From: CAZCTC01 sp964501335 | Lineage (GTDB): Bacteria; Chloroflexota; Anaerolineae; B4-G1; SLSP01 | Reading direction: 5' to 3' | NCBI GenBank assembly: GCA_964501335.1 | Contig: CAZCTC010000003.1 | Location: 1 to 64,000 of the forward strand | Length of the DNA stretch: 64,000 nucleotides | Shown here: in pieces, positions 34,934 through 43,758 of the stretch | How the letters are laid out: each line of letters opens with the position of its first letter | Position numbering within the stretch: position 1 is the stretch's first letter | Notes under the pieces: model-generated | What the model was told of the DNA's origin: nothing | The model's database searches: none | Seen by the model: the letters and a program-made list of their open reading frames with translations, nothing else | Made by a program: the position numbers and the translations under genes

Positions 34934-35488
34934 ATGAAATTCGGAGGCAGGGACAATCCGCCGCCTATCGCTCCTCAGCCATCGTCGCAACCGGTGGCTC
35001 CTGTAAGTCCCCGCCCTGCGACATCCACCACTATAGGATCGCAGGCGATTGAAACCGTGATCGGTCCCAACACACGGATCAAAGGGGTCATTCAGGGGGA
35101 CGGGGGGATGCGTGTCGAAGGCATCGTTGAGGGATCTATCGATACTGCCGGCAATCTGGTCATTACCGAAAGCGGTAAGGTTCAAGCCGAAATCAAAGCC
35201 AATAATGTTTCGGTTGCAGGTGCTGTCCAGGGCAATATCACCGCCAATCGCATCGAAATTTTGGATACCGGACGCGTCTGGGGCGATTTGATGTCCAAGG
35301 TTTGTCTGGTCAATGAAGGTGCATATCTGCGAGGCCAGGTCCATATGCCTCAAGATATTCAACCCCCTCAGTTGGAGGGGCCGAAGGGCGATTCATCGAA
35401 GTCTTCAACGCCTTCTCGTGGAGGACTGCCGGGACCGCAGTCGATGGTGGTGGACGTGGAGCCGGAGAAACCGGAGCGCGGCCGCTAG
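34934..35488 (+). CDS. Bactofilin-type polymer-forming cytoskeletal protein
   Basis: The 184-residue product has a central bactofilin domain (about 35-140) with the glycine-spaced right-handed beta-helix pattern: IGPNTRIKGVIQGDGGMRVE, EGSIDTAGNLVITESGKVQA, NNVSVAGAVQGNI and DTGRVWGDLMS. Both ends are proline-rich and disordered, which is usual. Bactofilins self-assemble without nucleotide and position wall or surface machinery. AAGGAGG precedes the ATG. It has its own promoter and terminator. Confidence 0.92.
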   Translation: MKFGGRDNPPPIAPQPSSQPVAPVSPRPATSTTIGSQAIETVIGPNTRIKGVIQGDGGMRVEGIVEGSIDTAGNLVITESGKVQAEIKANNVSVAGAVQGNITANRIEILDTGRVWGDLMSKVCLVNEGAYLRGQVHMPQDIQPPQLEGPKGDSSKSSTPSRGGLPGPQSMVVDVEPEKPERGR

Positions 35489-35503
35489 AAGGTGGGCAAC
35501 AGA

Positions 35504-35534
35504 AAAGGGCAGGGATTTTCCCTGCCCTTTTTTT
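35504..35534. terminator. Bidirectional terminator after bactofilin
   Basis: A 12-bp stem (AAAGGGCAGGGA with TCCCTGCCCTTT) is flanked by A- and T-runs, between the convergent bactofilin and GT2 genes. Confidence 0.9.
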
Positions 35535-35552
35535 GTCGATGAACCAGGTATT

Positions 35553-37028
35553 TCAGGCGCGTTTTTCCAGCTGTTGACGAACGGGGGTGCGGCGTGCCTG
35601 ATTTAAGGTAGCCAGAACCATCATCCCCTCACCGATGACGTAAATCAAGATAAAAGGGATGAGGTTGCGTTGATGGAGTTGCAGGGCACGGGCCACCGCT
35701 ACCAGGGCATAAAGGCCGATGAAAAACTCTCCGAGGAAGCTGGGGTCCAGTTGCGGGCGATAGGTCGATTTGCGCCATTCCCCTTTACGGCCCTGGAGTT
35801 GAAATTTGGGGGTTCGGACGAAGGGTCCGCCCCAGTGAAGCATGCCGTCCAGCAGGGCCAGGGTGTTGCTCCAGGCCAGTCCAATTCCCAAAAGCATGAG
35901 TACAGGATAGTAGAGAATTCGTCGGTACCAGTCTTTGTGATAGGTGATTTGTCCGATCAGATAACTGAGTGGGGGGATCATGCTGAACGCTCCCAACACG
36001 GCGACCAGTTCCGGCAGCCGGGGGTTATAGAGCACCATCGGCAGGGTCAGGAAGATCAGGAGCAGCATCAGCGGTTGGGTGAAATAGCCGGAGAGATAGA
36101 AGCAGGCCATCAGTTTTTGGATGAAGGTGAGGTTGGGAGTCGTGAGCAGCGGCCAGATCAGTTTGCGGATGGTTTGGGCCGTGCCTTTGGCCCAGCGGCG
36201 CTGCTGATGTTTGACGGCTGAAATCAAGGGGGGCAGCTCGGCGGGAGCGACGACATCGGGAAGGAAGAGGGCTTTCCAGCCTTTGATCTGAGCCCGCAGG
36301 CTGAGATCGAGATCTTCGGCGACGGTGTCACTGGCCCATCCGCCGGCTTCATCGATGGTGGTGCGGCGCCAGATGCCGGCCGTGCCGTTAAAGTTGATCA
36401 GCAAGCCGGAGCGATTGCGGGCGACATGTTCGACTGAGAAGTGAGCATCGAGGGCCAGGGCCAGCGCCAGGGTGATGGGGGAGTATTCGTCATTAAGATG
36501 TCCCCAGCGGGTTTGCAACATTCCCAGAGCCGGGTTTCCTACCAGATGGGGAATAGTACGGCGGAGAAAATCTTGGGGTGGGCAAAAATCAGCATCGAAA
36601 ATAGCCACAAATTCGCCCCGAGCGGTTTTCAGTCCTTCGGCTAAGGCGCCGGCTTTGTAGCCTGTGGGATGTTCGCGGTGAATAACGTAAACGTTTCGGC
36701 CTTCGGCGCGCCAGCGTTCGGCATTAATTTCCAGAATTTGGGTGGTTTCATCATCCGAGTCGTCCAAAATTTGGACTTCCAGGCGATCTGCGGGCCAATC
36801 CAGAGAGGCTACGGAATCGACGATGCGGTTTGCTACATATTGTTCGTTGCGTAGCGGGATCTGGACGGTGACGATGGGCAGTTGATCTTCTGCCAGGTTG
36901 GGCGCCTGGGGAGGGGTATCGTTGCGATGGCGCAGATAAAGGATGATGAGTGTGAGCAGGTAGAATGCGTAAATTCCCAGTCCTGCCATGACCGCGGTGT
37001 AGATATACCCGACCATACGGGCCACCAT
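35553..37028 (-). CDS. Processive family 2 glycosyltransferase (cellulose-synthase-like)
   Basis: The 491-residue membrane glycosyltransferase has an N-terminal helix (about 5-30), then the GT-A domain with QIPLRNEQYV, ILDDSDDET, the DAD metal motif in AIFDADFCPP, VAEDLDLSLRA and QQRRW (Q..RW) in HQQRRWAKGT. It ends with four to five membrane helices. The set is that of processive enzymes that make and export a polymer such as glucomannan or beta-glucan; the sugar is unknown. The ATG at 37028 follows GGAGGG; an in-frame TTG at 37040 is rejected. Confidence 0.9.
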   Translation of the reverse strand: MVARMVGYIYTAVMAGLGIYAFYLLTLIILYLRHRNDTPPQAPNLAEDQLPIVTVQIPLRNEQYVANRIVDSVASLDWPADRLEVQILDDSDDETTQILEINAERWRAEGRNVYVIHREHPTGYKAGALAEGLKTARGEFVAIFDADFCPPQDFLRRTIPHLVGNPALGMLQTRWGHLNDEYSPITLALALALDAHFSVEHVARNRSGLLINFNGTAGIWRRTTIDEAGGWASDTVAEDLDLSLRAQIKGWKALFLPDVVAPAELPPLISAVKHQQRRWAKGTAQTIRKLIWPLLTTPNLTFIQKLMACFYLSGYFTQPLMLLLIFLTLPMVLYNPRLPELVAVLGAFSMIPPLSYLIGQITYHKDWYRRILYYPVLMLLGIGLAWSNTLALLDGMLHWGGPFVRTPKFQLQGRKGEWRKSTYRPQLDPSFLGEFFIGLYALVAVARALQLHQRNLIPFILIYVIGEGMMVLATLNQARRTPVRQQLEKRA

Positions 37029-37104
37029 TTTTCCCTCCAATTGAATAGTTTTTGTCGTTTTCTAAGGTACAACCCGACTTGAAAACCTTGTTGTTGAGTC
37101 AAGA

Positions 37105-37137
37105 AAGGGCCGACCTGAATAAAAAAGATCGGCCCTT
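37105..37137. terminator. Hairpin upstream of GT2, function unclear
   Basis: AAGGGCCGA pairs with TCGGCCCTT around a 15-nt A-rich loop. It lies between divergent GT2 and nuoA units, with no gene ending nearby, so a terminator role is doubtful. Confidence 0.4.
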
Positions 37138-37214
37138 CTGAATTTATTATACCACTCTTCCTTAAAATTCAAAATCTGTGGAATTGGGGTGTCAGGATGC
37201 CGGTGTTTTCATTT

Positions 37215-37345
37215 TTTTGCGTCCCGCAACAGGTGCATTTTCGGTAAGATACGCCGCGCGGGATGGGGGAAGAGAGTTTCTTTGTTTATGTTTTCGGCGG
37301 CTTTCTGAAGCCGCCGAAAACATGGGCTTTTTCTTTGTGGCCCCG
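37215..37345 (+). repeat. Hairpin element upstream of nuoA
   Basis: A left module starting GCGTCCCGCAACAGG is followed by a hairpin at 37288-37323 (stem ATGTTTTCGGCGGC, loop TTTCTGAA) and GGGCTTTTT. It could shield the nuo promoter from upstream transcription. Confidence 0.8.
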
Positions 37346-37445
37346 GCGCCGTTGCGGTGAAATCTGAATGAGTAGTACGAGGTTGGGGGAGAAAGGTTTC
37401 AGGTTGATAGGGTGGAAAGATAAAATTCATAATAGTTTGCTTTGC

Positions 37446-37473
37446 TTGTCTTATCATCGTCCTATGCTATAAT
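37446..37473 (+). promoter_or_regulatory. nuo operon promoter with extended -10
   Basis: TTGTCT (37446-37451), a 16-nt spacer and TGC-TATAAT (37465-37473) form an extended -10 promoter 40 bp before nuoA. No other strong promoter is seen until after the Fo genes, so nuo and atp genes may share this transcript. Confidence 0.75.
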
Positions 37474-37512
37474 CTTGAAGTCCTTTCCACACTGGTGCAA
37501 GGAGGCCCCTCT

Positions 37513-37869
37513 TTGATTGGAGAGTATGCATTCATCGGTATTTTTTTGCTCATTGCACTGATTTTTGGCGTTGCTCCTCTGGCAATAGCCTGGGTGGTAA
37601 GCCCAAAACGGTCTCATCCTCGGAAGCAGGAAACCTACGAATCGGGCGTTCCTACTTATGGCAGTACCTGGATTCGATTTAAACCTCAATATTACCTCTA
37701 TGCCCTGGCCTTTTTGGTTTTTGATGTAGAAGCGGCACTGTTGTTGCCCTGGGCTGTGGCGTATCAATTCCTTCCTATGTATGCGGTGATCGAAGCTTTG
37801 ATTTTCCTGGCGATTCTGGTCGTGGGCTTGGTTTATGTCTGGCTCAAGGGCGACCTGGAGTGGATGTAA
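37513..37869 (+). CDS. nuoA: NADH-quinone oxidoreductase subunit A
   Basis: This is a 118-residue small membrane subunit of complex I at the junction with the peripheral arm. Three helices are seen, with the conserved YESGVPTYG loop (about 41-49) and FLVFDVEAALLLPWA (about 68-82). The start is read as TTG at 37513, because GGAGG (37501-37505) lies 7 nt before it. A GTG at 37495 would put the ribosome site inside the gene. nuoB, C and D do not follow; nuoH is next. Confidence 0.93.
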   Translation: MIGEYAFIGIFLLIALIFGVAPLAIAWVVSPKRSHPRKQETYESGVPTYGSTWIRFKPQYYLYALAFLVFDVEAALLLPWAVAYQFLPMYAVIEALIFLAILVVGLVYVWLKGDLEWM

Positions 37870-37905
37870 TTTTGGGTTGAGGATTCCCTTTTTGTTGGAG
37901 GTCCG

Positions 37906-39135
37906 ATGAACTTTTGGGAATTTGTGGCTGATTTTTTTACCAATGTGGGTGTGTGGTTAACATCTTTATTGACCGGGTGGGGAATTCCTCCGTTTTGGAC
38001 CGAGTTGATTTTACGGACAATCGGAGGATTTATCATCGCGGCTTTTCCGTTGGCCGCAGTTTTGTTGTTGATCTGGGTGGCGCGTAAGATTGTGGCGCGC
38101 GTCCAGGATCGTTTGGGACCTACCAGCCGGGGATTGGTCAATGCCGGACCGTTTGCTATTTTTCAATCGGTAGCGGATGCGATCAAGATTTTAACCAAGG
38201 AATTGATCATTCCCGAGGGGGCTGACCGGGTTACCTTTGTGCTGGCGCCGATTTTGATGGTAGCGGCTTCGATTGCGGTCTGGGCCGTGATTCCATTTGG
38301 GCCCAGCGGGATGCAAGGGGTGGATTTCAACATTGGAATTTTCTACATCCTGGCCATCTCTTCGGTCAGCCTCTTCTCGATGTTGATGGCGGGCTGGAGT
38401 TCCCGGAACAAGTATGCCAATCTGGGCGCTTTCCGGGCCGCCTCTATGATTGTGAGCTATGAAGTGCCGCAGATGCTGGCCTTGTTGGCTCCAGTGATGC
38501 TGGCCGGGACGCTGTCAATGCAGGGGCTGATTGCCAAACAGGCGGCTTTCCCCTATTTTATTGCGCTGCCGATCCCCGCTCTGGTTTTTTTCCTGGCGAT
38601 GAATGCCGAAGTCGGTCGTCTGCCGTTTGAACTGGCCGAAGCCGATGCGGAGATCGTGGCCGGCTATCAAACCGAGTTCAGCGGGATGATGTTCGGCGCC
38701 TTCTATCTGGCGGAGTTTATCAACAACTTCGCGGTTTCGATCATCTTTGCCATTATCTTCTGTGGCGGCTGGCAGGGACCCTGGGTGAAGGAGATCCCGA
38801 TCCTCGGTCCGGTCTGGCTGCTGGCGAAGTCGATGATTTTCTTCTTTATCTTGATGTTCTTCTGGGGGACGATGCCCCGGATGCGTATCGACCAGATCCT
38901 GAGCTTTAACTGGAAGTTCCTGGTGCCGGTTTCGTTGGGGGTGCTGGCAGCGGTGGCTCTGGTGGATAAGTTTATGTTGACGGCCGGCGTAAGCCCCGAC
39001 AGCTGGTTCCGGGCCGGGATTCTTTTCCTGACCAATCTGGTGGTGGGCGGAATCACCTACGGCCTTTTGCGGTGGGCGGATCGTCGTTCCCAGCGGCCGG
39101 AAGATGTCCGGCGCATTATTGCAGTAGGAAAGTGA
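37906..39135 (+). CDS. nuoH: NADH-quinone oxidoreductase subunit H
   Basis: The 409-residue heel subunit of the membrane arm helps form the quinone chamber. About eight to nine helices are seen, with RVQDRLGPTSRGLVNAGPF (about 65-83), ILTKELIIPEGADRV, and the loop RLPFELAEADAEIVAGYQTE, whose acidic residues are the family signature. GGAGGT precedes the ATG. It is longer than E. coli NuoH (325) by extra N- and C-terminal sequence, including WADRRSQRPEDVR at the end. Confidence 0.96.
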   Translation: MNFWEFVADFFTNVGVWLTSLLTGWGIPPFWTELILRTIGGFIIAAFPLAAVLLLIWVARKIVARVQDRLGPTSRGLVNAGPFAIFQSVADAIKILTKELIIPEGADRVTFVLAPILMVAASIAVWAVIPFGPSGMQGVDFNIGIFYILAISSVSLFSMLMAGWSSRNKYANLGAFRAASMIVSYEVPQMLALLAPVMLAGTLSMQGLIAKQAAFPYFIALPIPALVFFLAMNAEVGRLPFELAEADAEIVAGYQTEFSGMMFGAFYLAEFINNFAVSIIFAIIFCGGWQGPWVKEIPILGPVWLLAKSMIFFFILMFFWGTMPRMRIDQILSFNWKFLVPVSLGVLAAVALVDKFMLTAGVSPDSWFRAGILFLTNLVVGGITYGLLRWADRRSQRPEDVRRIIAVGK

Positions 39136-39148
39136 GGAGGGGAAAAGG

Positions 39149-39667
39149 ATGACTTTGCCACCGATTTCTTTTGAACAGATTTTGTTTATCCTTTTCGCGG
39201 CGGTTACGTTAGGGGCAGCTTTATATGTGGTTCTGGCCCGTGATATGTTCCATGCGGCGCTCTGGCTGGTGCTTTCCCTGTTCGGAGTAGCGGCGCTCTA
39301 TATGTTGTTGCAGGCGGCTTTTATCGCCGGTTTGCAGCTTTTTGTTTACATCGGCGGGATTACGGTGCTGATTGTGATTGTTATTATGGTCACCCGCCGG
39401 AAGCTGGGCCCTCTGGATCAGGCAACGTACGATCCGTCTTCGGCTTTGATCGTCTGCGTGCTGGCCTTTGTGGTGCTGGCCGGTACGATCCAGCTGTTGC
39501 CGGGATGGGGGCATGCGCAACCGGCGCCGTTGCCGCCGACTGATTCCCTGGTGATGCTGGGCGAGGCTTTGGTCGATCCGGCGGCTTTTGCGCTGCCGTT
39601 TGAGCTGGCGTCGGTGTTGCTGCTGGCGGTGCTGGTCGGCTCGCTTTACCTTGCGAGGGAGCAATAA
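39149..39667 (+). CDS. nuoJ: NADH-quinone oxidoreductase subunit J
   Basis: The 172-residue, five-helix membrane subunit includes the third-helix motif LFVYIGGITVLIVIVIMV (about 65-82), where a pi-bulge helix is known in complex I. Length is normal. GAGGAGGGG precedes the ATG, and nuoK starts 2 nt after its stop. Confidence 0.94.
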   Translation: MTLPPISFEQILFILFAAVTLGAALYVVLARDMFHAALWLVLSLFGVAALYMLLQAAFIAGLQLFVYIGGITVLIVIVIMVTRRKLGPLDQATYDPSSALIVCVLAFVVLAGTIQLLPGWGHAQPAPLPPTDSLVMLGEALVDPAAFALPFELASVLLLAVLVGSLYLAREQ

Positions 39668-39669
39668 CT

Positions 39670-39978
39670 ATGGTCCCCTTAACGTGGTATCTCTTTGTGG
39701 CAGCGATCCTTTTTGTAATCGGCCTGTTCGGCGTGCTCTCCCGGCGGAATCTGGTGGGCGTGTTGATGTCGATCGAGCTGATGTTGAATGCAGTCAATTT
39801 GAATCTGGTGGCTTTCTGGCGTTATCTCTTTTCTGATCAGATCAACGGCCAGGCGATGGTGATTTTTGTTTTCGTCGTGGCGGCGGCTGAGGTGGCGGTC
39901 GGGCTGGCTCTGGTGATCGGGGTGTTCCGCAATCGCCAGCGGGTCAATATTGACGAAATCAACATGTTGAAGTGGTGA
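39670..39978 (+). CDS. nuoK: NADH-quinone oxidoreductase subunit K
   Basis: This 102-residue three-helix subunit is related to MrpC. The proton-path glutamates lie in MSIELMLNAVNLNL (about 36-49) and VFVVAAAEVAVGLALV (about 64-79). Length is normal. It is packed between nuoJ (2 nt) and nuoL (7 nt). Confidence 0.95.
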   Translation: MVPLTWYLFVAAILFVIGLFGVLSRRNLVGVLMSIELMLNAVNLNLVAFWRYLFSDQINGQAMVIFVFVVAAAEVAVGLALVIGVFRNRQRVNIDEINMLKW

Positions 39979-39985
39979 GGCGCAC

Positions 39986-42166
39986 ATGATAGGTGCAGAG
40001 ACGTTTTTCAAGTTTGTCCTTCCGATTATGGCCATTCCTTTACCCACCTTTCTGGCCTTCTGGTTGATTGTGCTGTTTTTCAACCGCTGGAAGCGGGTCA
40101 GCCATACGATTGCTATTGCCGGGGCAACGCTGGCCTTTTTGCTTTCGATGTATGAGGTGTTGTTTTTGAGTCCTTCCCCTCTGTTGCATCTGGCCGAAAA
40201 GGCGACCTGGCCTCCCGACGGCGTCTTTACGTCATCCGGCGGGCCGTTCTGGTTTTTTACTCCCTGGTTGCCGACCGGGGCGACGACGCTGAATATGGGC
40301 GTTTATGTCGATGCGCTCACCATCATCATGCTGTTTTTTGTGTCGATTACGGTTCTGGGGATCTTTATCTACAGCACCGGTTACATGCATGGCGATCCTA
40401 AATACAGCCGTTTCTTTGCCTTCATTTCGCTTTTTGCGACGGGGATGTACGGGCTGGTGATCGCCGATAATTTGTTGATGCTCTTTATTTTCTGGGAAGT
40501 GATGGGGCTCTGCTCCTATCTCCTGATCGGTTTTTGGTATCATAAGCCTTCGGCCTACCGGGCGGCGGTTAAAGCTTTTATGACTACCCGTATCGGCGAT
40601 GTTTTCCTGTTGTTGGGACTGGTTTATATTTACAGCCTGACGGGAACGCTGACATATGCGGGTGTTTTCAATGTCGAAGTGCTGGAGAAGCTGGTTGAGA
40701 CGCCGGCGATGTTGGGAAGCTGGCCGGTTTTCGGCCTGACGGCGGCGGAGCTGGCGGGATTGTTGATCCTGGCCGGCACGGTCGGCAAGTCGGCGCAGTT
40801 CCCGCTGCATGTCTGGTTGCCCGATGCGATGGAAGGTCCGACGCCGGTCAGCGCGATGATCCATGCGGCGACGATGGTCTCGGCCGGGGTCTATCTGGTG
40901 ATCCGCGCTTTCCCGCTCCTTTCGGCGGGCTGGGGGGAAGGGGGCGCCTTTACCGCTCCGATGGTGGCGATGGGATTGATCGGGGCTTTCACCGCCTTTA
41001 TGGCTTCCACCATTGCCGTGGCCCAGAACGATATTAAGAAAGTGCTGGCCTACTCGACGATCAGTCAGCTGGGCTATATGATTGCGGCGTTGGGCGTAGG
41101 AGCTTATGTGGCGGCCGCTTTCCATTTGATGACGCACGCTTTCTTCAAGGCTTTGCTCTTCCTGGGATCGGGTTCGGTCATCATCGGCAGCCATCACGAG
41201 CAGGATATGATGCAGATGGGCGGTTTGTGGAAGAAGATGCCCATCACCTTTGTGACCTTTGTGATCGGTGGTCTGGCGCTGTCGGGCTTCCCGTTGATCA
41301 CGGCCGGCTTCTGGAGCAAGGATGAGATCCTGGCGGAAGCCTATCACATGGGGTTGATGGAGGGGCAGTGGTTGGGCTGGGTGGTCTATCTGCTCCTTAC
41401 GTTTGGGGCGCTCTTGACGGCTTTCTACACGGCCCGGCAGATCTGCCTGACTTTCCTGGGCGAGCCACGCTCGCACCATGCCGAGCATGCTCACCGGCCG
41501 CCTTTCTCGATGGAAGGCCCTTTGTTGGTGCTGGCGGTCTTTGCGCTCTTCCTGGGCTTCGTCGGCGTGCCTGAGGATTTCCCCTGGCTGGGGCATCTTT
41601 TCGGCGGGAATTTCATTCATCACTGGCTGGTGCCTCACGGCGAAGAGATCATTTTCAACCCGACCCCGGCGATTTTCTCGATTGTGATTGCCGTGGGTGG
41701 GTTGGTGTTGGGCTGGTGGGTTTATGGTCGGAAGCCGTTGGCGGCCGGAGATGCCGATCCCTTGCAGGTTCGGTTGGGCGGGATGCATGAACTGTTGAAG
41801 AACAAATATTATGTTGATGAGTTCTACAACCGCTTTATCATTCAGCCGGTCCTGCGCGCCGGTACCTGGGTCTATGAAAATGTCGATCGCTTCCTGATTG
41901 ACGGCGCTTTGCACGGGCTGGCGACCGGGGGTGTCTTTACCGGGCGCGGCTTCCGGGCCTTCGATCGGGTGGCCATCAATGAGTCGGTCGATAAGGCGGC
42001 CGACGGCACCGGACGGCTCTCTACCTGGAGCCGCAAGGTTTTCCAAAGCGGGATGATCCAGGAATACCTCTTCATTACCATTGTGGTGGTTTTCCTGTCG
42101 ATGTTGGTCTATGCTCCCTCCGTTTATCTTTGGGTAGCAAATCTTTTCAGTTTCTTTAGACGGTAG
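39986..42166 (+). CDS. nuoL: NADH-quinone oxidoreductase subunit L, with long lateral helix
   Basis: This is the distal antiporter-like proton pump. The 726-residue product is long for NuoL (E. coli 613). The core has FIFWEVMGLCSYLLIGFWYH with the conserved Glu, VGKSAQFPLHVWLPDAMEGP with the lysine, and LAYSTISQLGYM. The C-terminal region after KNKYYVDEFYNRF (residues about 607-620) is the lateral amphipathic helix. By eye it is about 25 residues longer than usual before the last membrane helix, the extra part being roughly residues 645-672. That fits a membrane arm with one more antiporter subunit, and two nuoM genes follow. Confidence 0.95.
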   Translation: MIGAETFFKFVLPIMAIPLPTFLAFWLIVLFFNRWKRVSHTIAIAGATLAFLLSMYEVLFLSPSPLLHLAEKATWPPDGVFTSSGGPFWFFTPWLPTGATTLNMGVYVDALTIIMLFFVSITVLGIFIYSTGYMHGDPKYSRFFAFISLFATGMYGLVIADNLLMLFIFWEVMGLCSYLLIGFWYHKPSAYRAAVKAFMTTRIGDVFLLLGLVYIYSLTGTLTYAGVFNVEVLEKLVETPAMLGSWPVFGLTAAELAGLLILAGTVGKSAQFPLHVWLPDAMEGPTPVSAMIHAATMVSAGVYLVIRAFPLLSAGWGEGGAFTAPMVAMGLIGAFTAFMASTIAVAQNDIKKVLAYSTISQLGYMIAALGVGAYVAAAFHLMTHAFFKALLFLGSGSVIIGSHHEQDMMQMGGLWKKMPITFVTFVIGGLALSGFPLITAGFWSKDEILAEAYHMGLMEGQWLGWVVYLLLTFGALLTAFYTARQICLTFLGEPRSHHAEHAHRPPFSMEGPLLVLAVFALFLGFVGVPEDFPWLGHLFGGNFIHHWLVPHGEEIIFNPTPAIFSIVIAVGGLVLGWWVYGRKPLAAGDADPLQVRLGGMHELLKNKYYVDEFYNRFIIQPVLRAGTWVYENVDRFLIDGALHGLATGGVFTGRGFRAFDRVAINESVDKAADGTGRLSTWSRKVFQSGMIQEYLFITIVVVFLSMLVYAPSVYLWVANLFSFFRR

Positions 42167-42194
42167 CTGGGAATTCCAGGGTGAGAGGGTCGAT

Positions 42195-43754
42195 ATGACG
42201 TTTATTCAAGCTCACTGGTTGACATTAATTCTCCTGTTGCCCCTGGGCGGCGCTGTCTTGGTGCTGTTGACGCCCCGTGATTTGAAAGGGGTGATCCGTT
42301 GGGGCAGTTTTGCCTGGAGTCTGATTCCGCTGGGATTGGTGATTGGGCTGTGGGCGCAGTTCAATATCCAGCTGGGCTATCAGTTTACGGAGCAGGCTGC
42401 CTGGTTCCCGCAAATCGGGGCCAGCTATCATCTGGGTGTGGACGGTCTGAGCCTGCCGATGGTTTTCCTCACCGTGCTGTTGGTGCCGCTGGCGATGTTG
42501 ATCTCCATGTCGATTCAGGATCGGGTCAAGGAATATTTCGCCCTTTTCTTCCTGCTGGAGACCGGCATTCTGGGCGTCTTCCTGGCGATGGATTTGATGC
42601 TCTTCTTCCTTTTCTGGGAGATCGGGCTGATCCCGATGTATTTCCTGATCAGCGGCTGGGGCGGCAAGAACCGGGATTACGCTTCCTTTAAGTTCTTTGT
42701 CTATACGATGGGCGGTAGTCTGTTGATGCTCCTGGCGATCCAGTTGATCGGGGTGGTGAGCGGCACGTTCGATATCCCGACGCTGCTGGCGCAGACAGAC
42801 GGGCCGTTGGGACCTTTCAAGACGGCCAATATCCCCTTTCTGAATTACGATACGGTCAAAATTCTGGCCTTCTGGGCTTTTACCATCGCTTTTGCGATCA
42901 AAGTGCCGGTCTGGCCTTTCCATACCTGGTTGCCCGATGCCCATACCGAGGCGCCGACCGGCGGTTCGATGATGCTGGCGGGGGTTTTGCTCAAACTGGG
43001 GGCCTATGGGTTCCTGCGGCTGGTCTTGCCTTTCTTTCCCGAACAGGCGGCCCAGTTTGCGCCGGTATTGGCCGTTCTGGGGCTTTTGGGAGTCTGTCTG
43101 GGCAGTTTTTCGGCTCTGGGACAGACCGATTTCAAGCGGTTGGTGGCTTATTCCTCGGTCGGTCATATGGGATTTGTAGTGATGGGGATCGCGGCAGTGG
43201 CGGCGGCCTGGAATGGATCCAGTCACCTGTGGAACGGTTATGATTTGGTCTCGGTCTCCTTTTCGGCCGGCGGTGCGGTGTTGCAGATGTTTACCCACGG
43301 GCTTTCGGCGGCGGCGATGTTTGCGCTGGTCGGGGTGATTTACGATCGGGCGCATACCCGCGATTTGAACTCCTTTGGCGGGATCTGGACGGTTATGCCG
43401 GTCTACGGTTCGATCCTGGTCTTTTCGACCATGGCTTCGTTGGGATTGCCGGGGTTGTCGGGGTTTGTCAGCGAGTACATGGTGATGCGGGGGGTCTGGC
43501 CGATCTTTACCGGCGCGGCGATCTTTGCGATCATCGGGTTGATCCTGACCGGCGCCTATCTGTTGTGGATGTTGCAGCGGGTGTTGCACGGACCGGTCAA
43601 TGAAAAATGGGCGGCGTTGCCGGAGATCAAGCCCCGTGAAGTACTGGCTGTCCTGCCGCTGATGGTTTTGATGCTGCTGACGGGACTCTACCCTGGATGG
43701 ATCATGAATATGATTAACTACGCCGTAGTGCGGATCTTTGGATTGTGGGGGTGA
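42195..43754 (+). CDS. nuoM: NADH-quinone oxidoreductase subunit M (first of two)
   Basis: The 519-residue antiporter-like subunit has about 14 helices. Signatures are SYHLGVDGLSLPMVFLT (about 76-92), FFLFWEIGLIPMYFLISGWG with the key Glu, AIKVPVWPFHTWLPDAHTEA with the pumping Lys, and LVAYSSVGHMGFV. It looks like canonical NuoM. The next gene starts 4 nt after its stop and encodes a second, diverged NuoM. Confidence 0.96.
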   Translation: MTFIQAHWLTLILLLPLGGAVLVLLTPRDLKGVIRWGSFAWSLIPLGLVIGLWAQFNIQLGYQFTEQAAWFPQIGASYHLGVDGLSLPMVFLTVLLVPLAMLISMSIQDRVKEYFALFFLLETGILGVFLAMDLMLFFLFWEIGLIPMYFLISGWGGKNRDYASFKFFVYTMGGSLLMLLAIQLIGVVSGTFDIPTLLAQTDGPLGPFKTANIPFLNYDTVKILAFWAFTIAFAIKVPVWPFHTWLPDAHTEAPTGGSMMLAGVLLKLGAYGFLRLVLPFFPEQAAQFAPVLAVLGLLGVCLGSFSALGQTDFKRLVAYSSVGHMGFVVMGIAAVAAAWNGSSHLWNGYDLVSVSFSAGGAVLQMFTHGLSAAAMFALVGVIYDRAHTRDLNSFGGIWTVMPVYGSILVFSTMASLGLPGLSGFVSEYMVMRGVWPIFTGAAIFAIIGLILTGAYLLWMLQRVLHGPVNEKWAALPEIKPREVLAVLPLMVLMLLTGLYPGWIMNMINYAVVRIFGLWG

Positions 43755-43758
43755 GGGC

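Noticed and set aside
40232..42046. 604-codon frame antisense to nuoL
   Set aside because: It is an antisense shadow rich in Arg, His and Gln; nuoL is certain.
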